From assembly GCA_003852805.1 (NCBI GenBank), contig RDDY01000079.1:1-6256 (forward strand): a stretch of 6,256 bases of DNA, written 5' to 3'. Below, piece by piece: positions 1 to 5,645 of the stretch. The notes below the pieces were generated by a model, which saw only the letters and a program-made list of their open reading frames with translations, did no database searches and had not been told where the DNA came from. Made by a program: the position numbers and the translations under genes. Every line of letters starts with the position of its first letter. Position 1 is the first letter of the stretch. The DNA is from Chryseobacterium sp. Its GTDB lineage: Bacteria; Bacteroidota; Bacteroidia; Flavobacteriales; Weeksellaceae.

Positions 1-1015
1 ACATTCTTACATTTTGTACGGCCCTCTATTGAACGGCGCCACCACAGTCATCTTTGAAGGCGTACCGTCTTACCCCGAACCCGACCGCTTTTGGCAAGTC
101 ATCGATAAATACAAAGTGACGCAGTTTTACACTGCGCCCACCGCCATCCGCGCTCTGGCAAAAGAAGGTTATGAGTGGGTAGATAAACATGATTTGAGTT
201 CTCTCAAAGTCATCGGTTCTGTGGGCGAACCGATAAATGACGAAGCTTGGCATTGGTACAACGACCATGTCGGGAAACGCCGCTGCCCGATTGTCGATAC
301 TTGGTGGCAGACCGAGACGGGCGGCATTCTGATATCGCCCATTCCGTTCGTCACGCCCACAAAGCCAACCTATGCCACGCTGCCGTTGCCCGGGATTCAG
401 CCGGTATTGATGGACGAAAAACGCAACGAGATAACCGGAAATCAAAAAGACGGCAATCTCTGCATCCGTTATCCGTGGCCCGGAATAGCGCGAACCATTT
501 GGGCCGACCACCGTCGTTATAAAGAGACCTATTTCACCGCGTTTCCGGGCAAGTATTTCACAGGTGATGGCGCGCTGAGAGACGAGGTCGGTTATTACCG
601 AATCACGGGTCGCGTGGATGATGTGGTCATTGTCTCGGGTCACAATCTGGGCACTGCGCCCATTGAAGACAGCATCGGCCTACACCCCGCTGTTGCCGAA
701 TCTGCCATCGTGGGTTACCCACACGATATTAAGGGAAATGCGCTGTACGGCTTTGTCATTCTAAAAGAAAGCGCCAAGCGCGATTTAGAAAACGTGCGAA
801 AAGAAATCAACCAAATCATCTCCGAAAGTGTCGGGCCCATTGCTAAGTTAGACAAAATTCAATTTGTTTCCGCCTTGCCGAAAACCCGCTCGGGGAAAAT
901 TATGCGGCGGATCTTGCGGAAAATTGCGGAGGGCGATTTTACCGGTTTCGGTGATACGTCGACCTTGTTGGAACCCGAAATCATCGATGAAATAATAACA
1001 AGTAGGATCGAATAA
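1..1015 (+). CDS. acs: Acetyl-CoA synthetase, C-terminal half (partial, 5' end outside window)
   Basis: This enzyme makes acetyl-CoA from acetate, ATP and CoA through an acetyl-AMP intermediate in the cytoplasm. The frame is open from base 2 (first codons read HSYI, then LYGPLLNGATT, as in the Acs family), so 337 residues are visible of a protein that is usually about 630-650 long; the TTG at 14 is not a start. Visible adenylation-enzyme motifs in fragment numbering are DTWWQTETGG (99-108), the TGDGALRDEVGYYRITGR hinge region (from about 187), VSGHNLGTAPIE (about 211-222) and PKTRSGKIMRR (293-303). The lysine at bases 896-898 is the catalytic lysine that is acetylated in characterised Acs enzymes. 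The C-terminal GDTSTLLEPEIIDEI matches the usual Acs ending, so the 3' end is intact. The GHNLGTAPIED form fits my memory of Bacteroidota Acs. The gene converges on the T9SS cargo gene and ends just before a shared hairpin. Confidence 0.96.
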   Translation, partial: HSYILYGPLLNGATTVIFEGVPSYPEPDRFWQVIDKYKVTQFYTAPTAIRALAKEGYEWVDKHDLSSLKVIGSVGEPINDEAWHWYNDHVGKRRCPIVDTWWQTETGGILISPIPFVTPTKPTYATLPLPGIQPVLMDEKRNEITGNQKDGNLCIRYPWPGIARTIWADHRRYKETYFTAFPGKYFTGDGALRDEVGYYRITGRVDDVVIVSGHNLGTAPIEDSIGLHPAVAESAIVGYPHDIKGNALYGFVILKESAKRDLENVRKEINQIISESVGPIAKLDKIQFVSALPKTRSGKIMRRILRKIAEGDFTGFGDTSTLLEPEIIDEIITSRIE

Positions 1016-1019
1016 AAAG

Positions 1020-1046
1020 AAGACCGCGGATGGTTCCGCGGTCTTT
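1020..1046. terminator. Bidirectional intrinsic terminator between convergent genes
   Basis: A perfect 11-bp inverted repeat (AAGACCGCGGA at 1020-1030, TCCGCGGTCTT at 1035-1045) surrounds a TGGT loop. Read on + it ends in a short T run (TTTA). Read on - the stem is followed by CTTTTTATT, a better U-tract. It lies 4 bp after the acs stop and about 20 bp after the end of the - strand gene, so it probably serves both transcripts. Confidence 0.85.
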
Positions 1047-1066
1047 ATCGTTATTGTTGCAAGAAT

Positions 1067-2587
1067 TTATTCCTTGATAAATTTCAAGGTTTGCCCTCCG
1101 AGCTTGATGAGATAGATACCTCTTTGCAGTTTCGTTACATTTACACCGTCGTTGTATTTAGCGCTCTGAATTTTTCTGCCGCTTAGATCAACAATTTCAT
1201 ATGAGTTTCCGGACTTTGCATTGTTGATGTAAAGTATCTCTTTTACCGGATTCGGATAAACGGCAAGAATCTCTGATTTCTTGTTAAGGTCATTTGTTGA
1301 CAGTGTTCCGTCATCGGAAATATCGAGCGTGAATTTACCTTCCGTAAAGTCAATTATGCTCGCAGCACCCACATTTACATAGTATTTTTTGCCCGGCACC
1401 GAGTTGGAGATAACAACCGTCTCGGCCTGCTGATAACTTGCAGCGTTGACAAACGCCAAGCAGGCCGCGGCATCACAAGTGCCTTCTTTGACCATGATTG
1501 CAGGATCCCAAAAAGACGTCGGCGTCACTTTGATCGTGAGGTTTCCGCCTGTGCCGGTTACTTCGTACCACAGGCCGTCATTCATTTTGGGTTCGCCGTT
1601 GCAACTTGCGGGTCCTTCAGAATCGCTGGCGAAAGCACCGTCAATGTTCTTGTTGTACGGCAGCGTTACCACTTCAGCCGTTGAGCAATTGTCGTTTGCC
1701 ACGGGCGTGCCTGTGGTGAAGGATGTCGATTGACAAGCGGATGCTTCACCGTGCTCATTGGCGGGTGTAACGGTTACGTAATAAGTAGTTTCCGGTTCCA
1801 ATTCATACACAAAATAATAGTCGAGCTGGTTGCCGTTATCGTAGCGGTTGACTACATCCGTTCCACCCGGACTGGTTCCCACGGACACATAATACTTGGT
1901 AGCGCCGGCCGAAGCGGAATAGACGATTTTCGGTAAGAAGATTTGGTTAACGGCACCGTCGGCAGGTGTTGTTACCGTAGAACACACAGGTGCACCTGTC
2001 GGTAGATTCAAGCCAAGAAGGGTAACGTTCGGAAGGATGTTGTTCAAAGTTCCGACACCGGGATTGGAAGGGTCTATGTTGGTGCCGTTTGTCAATGAGC
2101 CTTTGTAAATCACGGCTCCGTTCTGTGCCTGCGTACCCAAGAATCTTGATGCAGATGAATCATACCCGGCTTTATTCTCATCCACCGCAATAACAAGATT
2201 CTTTGCATTGTCGTACACGAACGGCGTGGTGAATTCTATGGTTACTTTATTGTTTACAAGCGTAATCTTTCCGGAATAAACTTTCGTCAGTTCGGCGACG
2301 GGTACCCAATCCGAACCGTTTCCGGCAACGACTTTGTCGGTCATTCCCACAAACACATCCACCACATCTGAATTGGCAATGGCAGACCCGGCTTTCATCT
2401 CGTAAACAAGACCGGTAATGGTGCCCGACGCTCCGATGGCAGCTTTGGAATAGAAACTTTGGGTGTAACCGTTATTTTGGTACGGGTAGATCGGTGCGTA
2501 CGCCGAACTTACGTCATTGCCGATGGTGATCTGTGAGAAGATGAAACCGGAAAAAAGAAGCCCGGCAGACAGTAGAAATTTTCGCAT
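1067..2587 (-). CDS. Secreted multi-domain protein with T9SS type A C-terminal sorting domain
   Basis: This 506-residue exported protein is probably carried across the outer membrane by the type IX secretion system; its molecular role is unknown. Residues 1-18 or so form a signal peptide (MRKF, hydrophobic core, cleavage likely near FS-Q19). Residues about 20-195 are a beta-rich region with the patterns YPYQNNGYTQSFYSKAAIG and LVIAVDENKAGYDS, which I recall from other Bacteroidota surface proteins. Residues about 201-292 look like a fibronectin type III domain ending in TYYVTVTPANEHGEAS..SFTTG. Residues about 298-424 (starting NDNCSTA, with GLWYEVTGTGGNLTIKV) resemble a PPC-like or jelly-roll module. 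Residues about 440-506 are the T9SS tail, with YPNPV at 444-448 and a closing GIYLIKLGGQTLKFIKE. Paired cysteines at 202/285 and 301/329 could form disulfides. No protease, glycosidase or other catalytic motif was seen, so adhesion or binding is only a guess. It starts with ATG, 75 bp downstream of rarA, and has no SD. Confidence 0.9.
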   Translation of the reverse strand: MRKFLLSAGLLFSGFIFSQITIGNDVSSAYAPIYPYQNNGYTQSFYSKAAIGASGTITGLVYEMKAGSAIANSDVVDVFVGMTDKVVAGNGSDWVPVAELTKVYSGKITLVNNKVTIEFTTPFVYDNAKNLVIAVDENKAGYDSSASRFLGTQAQNGAVIYKGSLTNGTNIDPSNPGVGTLNNILPNVTLLGLNLPTGAPVCSTVTTPADGAVNQIFLPKIVYSASAGATKYYVSVGTSPGGTDVVNRYDNGNQLDYYFVYELEPETTYYVTVTPANEHGEASACQSTSFTTGTPVANDNCSTAEVVTLPYNKNIDGAFASDSEGPASCNGEPKMNDGLWYEVTGTGGNLTIKVTPTSFWDPAIMVKEGTCDAAACLAFVNAASYQQAETVVISNSVPGKKYYVNVGAASIIDFTEGKFTLDISDDGTLSTNDLNKKSEILAVYPNPVKEILYINNAKSGNSYEIVDLSGRKIQSAKYNDGVNVTKLQRGIYLIKLGGQTLKFIKE

Positions 2588-2609
2588 AATACTTGATTGT
2601 TTGTTTTTA

Positions 2610-2623
2610 CAATACTAAGTATT
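2610..2623 (-). promoter_or_regulatory. Possible -7 element and overlapping small dyad upstream of the T9SS cargo gene
   Basis: On the - strand, bases 2617-2610 read TAGTATTG, one mismatch from the Bacteroidota -7 consensus TAnnTTTG, 22 bp before the ATG. The same bases overlap a perfect small palindrome, AATACT-A-AGTATT (2611-2623), which could be an operator or chance in A/T-rich DNA. No convincing -33 TTTG was found. The gap between rarA and this gene (2588-2662) holds nothing else I can identify, and cotranscription from rarA is also possible because there is no hairpin between the genes. Confidence 0.3.
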
Positions 2624-2662
2624 CTGCTGTAAACTCATACAGCGAGCGTGCAATTCATGACA

Positions 2663-3946
2663 TTAATCATATTTATCGCCCCACTGTTTTTTCAACTGTT
2701 CTCTGATTTTATTTTCGGTGGAATTGGTACCGGGTTCGTAGAATTTGGTTCCCGAAATATCGTCGGGCAGGAACTCGGTATTCACAAAGTTCCCTTCGTA
2801 GGAATGTGCGTAGCGGTAATCTTTGCCATAATCCAAATCCTTCATCAGCTTGGTGTGCGCGTTGCGCAAATGCAACGGCACGGGCAGATTTCCTGTTTTC
2901 TTGACGAAAGCCATCGCCTCGTTTATCGCGGCGTACGTAGAATTGCTCTTCGGAGAAACAGCAAGATAGACGGCGGTTTCACTCAGGATAATCCGCGCTT
3001 CGGGATTGCCGATTACATTGACGGCTTGGAAGCAATTGTTGGCCATAAGCAACGCATTGGGATTTGCCAAACCAATATCCTCCGATGCCAAAATCACGAG
3101 GCGGCGCGCGATGAACTTAATATTCTCGCCACCCACCAGCATTCTTGCCAGCCAATAAACGGCCGCATTCGGATCTGAGCCGCGAATAGACTTTATAAAG
3201 GCCGAAATAATGTCGTAATGCTGCTCGCCGTTTTTGTCGTAGAGCGCCATGTTTTCCTGCAAAACCGCAAGGATATCGTCATTGTTGATTTCTGTTTTGT
3301 CACCCTTCAAGTATTGACTGAGAACAATTTCTATCGAGTTGATGAGTTTTCTGGCATCGCCGCCTGAGTATTGAATAAAGGCTTGTTTTTCTTTGAGCGA
3401 GAAATTCTTGTGATGAATTTTGTTGAAAGCGTCCACAGCCGTATTGGCCAAGCTTTCCAACTGCGCATAATCCAACGCTTTCAACACATAGACTTGCGAC
3501 CGCGACAGCAACGCCGAAACCACCTCAAAACTCGGGTTCTCTGTGGTGGCGCCGATCAGGACAATCCAGCCTTTTTCCACCGCGTGCAACAGCGAGTCTT
3601 GTTGAGATTTGTTGAAACGGTGAATCTCATCGATGAAAAGAATCGGACTTTTGCCCGAAAACAGATTCTGCTTTTTAGATTCCTCTATCACTTCCCTAAC
3701 ATCTTTGACGCCCGACGATACGGCAGACAACCGATAGAACTTCCTCCCCGACTGTTCGGAGATAATCTCGGCCAAAGTAGTTTTGCCCGTTCCCGGCGGT
3801 CCCCAGAAAATCAGTGAATTGAGCGTATCGTTTTCCAGCATTCGGCGGATGGGTCCGTTTTTCCCCGTCAAGTGTTCCTGGCCGATCACCTCGTCCAAAG
3901 TTTTGGGCCGGAGCTGTTCGGCCAGCGGTATGTTTTTATTTGCCAA
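2663..3946 (-). CDS. rarA: Replication-associated recombination protein A (RarA/MgsA), AAA+ ATPase
   Basis: RarA is a cytoplasmic AAA+ ATPase related to clamp loaders and to eukaryotic WRNIP1/Mgs1. It acts at stalled replication forks and gaps and in characterised species binds SSB. The 427-residue length is close to the roughly 430-450 usual for the family. Visible motifs are [17 protein letters not shown] (7-23), Walker A GPPGTGKT (49-56), Walker B ILFIDE (102-107) followed by [10 protein letters not shown], sensor 1 GATTENPSF (132-140), a probable arginine finger in SRS (148-150) and sensor 2 GGDARKL (195-201). The C-terminal tetramerisation region carries the family hallmarks [17 protein letters not shown] (254-270) and [20 protein letters not shown] (280-299). 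The start is TTG at 3946-3944: an in-frame TAA lies two codons upstream (3952-3950) and the next ATG is only at residue 36, inside the conserved N-terminus. It is divergent from yidD. Confidence 0.96.
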   Translation of the reverse strand: MANKNIPLAEQLRPKTLDEVIGQEHLTGKNGPIRRMLENDTLNSLIFWGPPGTGKTTLAEIISEQSGRKFYRLSAVSSGVKDVREVIEESKKQNLFSGKSPILFIDEIHRFNKSQQDSLLHAVEKGWIVLIGATTENPSFEVVSALLSRSQVYVLKALDYAQLESLANTAVDAFNKIHHKNFSLKEKQAFIQYSGGDARKLINSIEIVLSQYLKGDKTEINNDDILAVLQENMALYDKNGEQHYDIISAFIKSIRGSDPNAAVYWLARMLVGGENIKFIARRLVILASEDIGLANPNALLMANNCFQAVNVIGNPEARIILSETAVYLAVSPKSNSTYAAINEAMAFVKKTGNLPVPLHLRNAHTKLMKDLDYGKDYRYAHSYEGNFVNTEFLPDDISGTKFYEPGTNSTENKIREQLKKQWGDKYD

Positions 3947-3983
3947 TGTTTATAAACTTAAGCGCCGCATAAGCGTTGCGAAC

Positions 3984-3991
3984 CAAATTTA
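3984..3991 (-). promoter_or_regulatory. Putative rarA promoter -7 element (TAAATTTG)
   Basis: Read on the - strand this is TAAATTTG, a perfect match to the Bacteroidota TAnnTTTG consensus. It lies 37 bp upstream of the rarA TTG start, which predicts a leader of about 30 nt. No clear -33 TTTG at the usual spacing is visible. It sits back to back with the yidD element, 12 bp away. Confidence 0.55.
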
Positions 3992-4003
3992 TAAAAATTC
4001 ATC

Positions 4004-4011
4004 TATTTTTG
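4004..4011 (+). promoter_or_regulatory. Putative yidD-lgt promoter -7 element (TATTTTTG)
   Basis: TATTTTTG perfectly matches the TAnnTTTG -7 consensus and ends only 5 bp before the yidD ATG at 4017. With usual spacing the transcript would begin at or within a few bases of the start codon, so the yidD message may be leaderless or nearly so. No convincing -33 TTTG was found. Confidence 0.55.
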
Positions 4012-4016
4012 CAGCT

Positions 4017-4268
4017 ATGAGCAACCTCCATGCTTGGCTGAGAAAAATGCTGATTTTCCCGATGGTTTTGTTGATAAAGTTTTATCAGCACGCCATTTCG
4101 CCGTGGTTGGGCAGCAATTGTCGGTACACGCCTACCTGCTCACATTACATGCTGGAAGCTTTGCACATCCACGGTCCGCTGAAAGGGCTGCTTCTTGGTC
4201 TGAAGCGCATCGGGCGTTGCCATCCTTGGGGCTCGCACGGCTACGACCCGGTTCCACCAAAAAATTAA
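4017..4268 (+). CDS. yidD: Membrane protein insertion efficiency factor YidD
   Basis: YidD is a small protein at the inner face of the cytoplasmic membrane that assists YidC/Sec-dependent insertion of membrane proteins. This copy is 83 residues, a normal family length. The whole family signature is present: [21 protein letters not shown] (19-39), [10 protein letters not shown] (40-49), the [19 protein letters not shown] stretch (52-70) and GSHGYDPVP (73-81). The conserved cysteines are C35, C41 and C68. Residues about 7-25 form an amphipathic or hydrophobic segment. The ATG at 4017 was chosen because it directly follows a TAnnTTTG element and gives a family-length protein; a second ATG at 4047 (M11) is possible. 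The frame stays open upstream to 3783, but that stretch is antisense to rarA. It lies 13 bp before lgt, whereas in many bacteria the gene sits in the rpmH-rnpA-yidD-yidC cluster. Confidence 0.95.
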   Translation: MSNLHAWLRKMLIFPMVLLIKFYQHAISPWLGSNCRYTPTCSHYMLEALHIHGPLKGLLLGLKRIGRCHPWGSHGYDPVPPKN

Positions 4269-4281
4269 ATAAAATAAATAG

Positions 4282-5130
4282 ATGTCTCACTTTCTGACTT
4301 TTGTCTGGGATCCATCCACGGGGATAAACCTTGGTCCCGTTACCCTCCACTATTACAGCCTGATGTTCATGCTGGCGTTTGGTCTCGGCTATTATCTGAT
4401 GACCGTGATCTACCGAAAAGACGGCGTGGACGAGAAACTGGTGGAGCCTCTGTTTATTTGGACCTTGGTCGGCACCATTTTGGGCGCGCGCTTGGGTCAT
4501 GTTATTTTTTATCAACCCGAACTTTTCCGCGAAGATTTTTGGTCGGTTTTCCTGCCCATCCGCACCAAACCCGAGCTGGAATTTACAGGCTTCGCGGGTT
4601 TGGCCAGCCACGGCGCCACCATTGCGTTGATATTTACCACTTTGTACTACAGCTTGAAAATCATCAAGAAGAATCCGTTTTGGGTGTATGACCGCATCGG
4701 GATCGTGGTTTCGCTGGGTGGAGCGTTTGTTCGCATCGGCAACTTTTTCAACTCCGAAATTGTGGGCAAGCCGACACCCGAAGGCTCACCATTTGCGGTC
4801 TTGTTTCCGCAACAAAGTTTGGAATACGGACCGATTGTTCCGCGCTATCCTACCCAATTGTTTGAGGCTTTCGGCTATGTATGCTTGTTTATTCTGCTGT
4901 GGATCCTGTACAACAAGACCGACAAGAAATACCAACAAGGATGGCTGTTCGGCTTGTTCTTCCTCATTCTGTGGTTGATTCGCTTCGTAGTAGAATTCTT
5001 CAAAGAACCTCAGGGCAATGAGTTCATCACCTTCGCAGGATTGAACACCGGACAAATCCTGAGTATTCCGTTTATGGTCGCCGGCGCGGTTATTATGCTT
5101 TATTCAACAAAGAATAGAGTAAAAGCGTAG
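4282..5130 (+). CDS. lgt: Prolipoprotein diacylglyceryl transferase (Lgt)
   Basis: Lgt is an inner-membrane enzyme that moves diacylglycerol from phosphatidylglycerol to the lipobox cysteine of preprolipoproteins, the first step of bacterial lipoprotein maturation. This copy is 282 residues with about seven hydrophobic segments, typical for the family. Visible motifs are LGARLGHVIFY (67-77), GLASHGA (106-112; H110 corresponds to E. coli H103), the Lgt signature GGAFVRIGNFFNSEIVGKP (146-164; R151 corresponds to E. coli R143), PRYPTQLFEA (187-196), RFVVEFFKEPQ (234-244; R234 corresponds to E. coli R239) and GLNTGQILSIP (253-263). E. coli numbering is from memory. All expected catalytic-site residues are present, so the enzyme should be active. 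The start is ATG at 4282 with an A-rich stretch and no SD upstream; with only 13 bp to yidD and no promoter room between them, the two are almost certainly cotranscribed. Confidence 0.97.
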   Translation: MSHFLTFVWDPSTGINLGPVTLHYYSLMFMLAFGLGYYLMTVIYRKDGVDEKLVEPLFIWTLVGTILGARLGHVIFYQPELFREDFWSVFLPIRTKPELEFTGFAGLASHGATIALIFTTLYYSLKIIKKNPFWVYDRIGIVVSLGGAFVRIGNFFNSEIVGKPTPEGSPFAVLFPQQSLEYGPIVPRYPTQLFEAFGYVCLFILLWILYNKTDKKYQQGWLFGLFFLILWLIRFVVEFFKEPQGNEFITFAGLNTGQILSIPFMVAGAVIMLYSTKNRVKA

Positions 5131-5137
5131 ATTTTTC

Positions 5138-5145
5138 TATATTTG
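5138..5145 (+). promoter_or_regulatory. Putative mscL promoter -7 element (TATATTTG)
   Basis: TATATTTG perfectly matches TAnnTTTG and lies in the 40-bp gap after lgt, 25 bp upstream of the mscL ATG, predicting a leader of about 20 nt. There is no terminator between lgt and mscL, so readthrough from yidD-lgt could add to expression from this element. No clear -33 TTTG was seen. Confidence 0.5.
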
Positions 5146-5170
5146 GACGGCAACCTCAATAATATAACTT

Positions 5171-5563
5171 ATGGCTTTTTTACAGGAATTTAAAGAATTC
5201 GCCTTAAAAGGAAATGTGGTAGAACTGGCAGTCGCCGTAATCATCGGTCAGGCGTTTGGAAACATTGTAAACTCTTTTGTCGAAGATGTGATTACTCCCT
5301 TACTGCTGAATCCGGCACTGAAAGCTGCCAATGTGGAACATATCCAAAAACTCGCTTGGAACGGCGTCACCTATGGTAATTTCTTGGCTGCCGTCATCAA
5401 CTTCCTTTGCATTGCATTTGTGCTGTTCATCATGATCAAAGGAATCAACAGATTATCATTCAGAAAGAAAAAAGAGGAAGAGCAAGCGCCCGCCGCCGCA
5501 GAGCCAACCAAAGAGGAACTGCTATTGGCGGAAATCAGAGACATATTGAGAAATAAAGCTTAA
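5171..5563 (+). CDS. mscL: Large-conductance mechanosensitive channel MscL
   Basis: MscL is a homo-oligomeric (usually pentameric) inner-membrane channel that opens under high membrane tension and releases solutes during hypo-osmotic shock. This copy is 130 residues, a usual length. The N-terminal amphipathic helix MAFLQEFKEFALKGN leads into TM1 (about 14-43, VVELAVAVIIGQAFGNIV..SFVEDVITP), which carries the small-residue pore constriction pattern. A short periplasmic loop (about 45-67) follows, then TM2 (about 69-92, GNFLAAVINFLCIAFVLFIM), the charged cluster RKKKEEE (98-104), an Ala/Pro linker and the C-terminal bundle helix TKEELLLAEIRDILRNK (113-129). The periplasmic loop (NPALKAANVEHIQKLAWNGVTYG) is short. 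The start is ATG at 5171, preceded by A/T-rich sequence without an SD. It follows lgt by 40 bp, is the third membrane-protein gene in a row, and is closed by a strong terminator. Confidence 0.97.
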   Translation: MAFLQEFKEFALKGNVVELAVAVIIGQAFGNIVNSFVEDVITPLLLNPALKAANVEHIQKLAWNGVTYGNFLAAVINFLCIAFVLFIMIKGINRLSFRKKKEEEQAPAAAEPTKEELLLAEIRDILRNKA

Positions 5564-5573
5564 TTGCAAATAG

Positions 5574-5599
5574 CGGCGGAAATATTTCCGCCGTTTTTT
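5574..5599 (+). terminator. Intrinsic terminator after mscL
   Basis: A fully self-complementary 20-bp sequence (5574-5593, CGGCGGAA-ATAT-TTCCGCCG) forms a GC-rich stem with a four-base loop and is followed at once by six T residues (5594-5599) and ATT. It lies 10 bp after the mscL stop and closes the yidD-lgt-mscL unit. On the - strand there is no U-tract to match, so it acts rightwards only. Confidence 0.92.
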
Positions 5600-5645
5600 A
5601 TTGCCGGTATATTGCTTGCAAGGCTGGAAGCATCACACTATTTGT

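Noticed and set aside
14..16. TTG as the start of a short acetyl-CoA synthetase gene
   Set aside because: The frame continues upstream to the window edge with family-conserved residues HSYI, so this is the interior of a longer gene.
26..643. 205-codon open frame on the - strand inside acs
   Set aside because: It is fully antisense to strongly conserved acs sequence, its translation shows no domain pattern, and its composition follows the third-position bias of the real gene.
2648..3178. 176-codon + strand frame opposite the 3' half of rarA
   Set aside because: It overlaps conserved rarA codons completely, and its sequence looks like a random shadow without recognisable motifs.
3783..4016. 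Upstream extension of the yidD frame that would give a 161-residue protein
   Set aside because: The extension is antisense to the rarA Walker A region, the YidD family begins at about the ATG at 4017, and a promoter element lies just before that ATG.
4034..4978. Alternative frames inside yidD and lgt on both strands (87, 159, 77, 96 and 89 codons)
   Set aside because: Each is covered by a well-recognised conserved gene in another frame and none shows family motifs.
5638..5644. CTATTTG just before the topoisomerase ATG as a promoter element
   Set aside because: It lacks the two-base spacer of TAnnTTTG and would place the start site inside the coding region from the chosen ATG.
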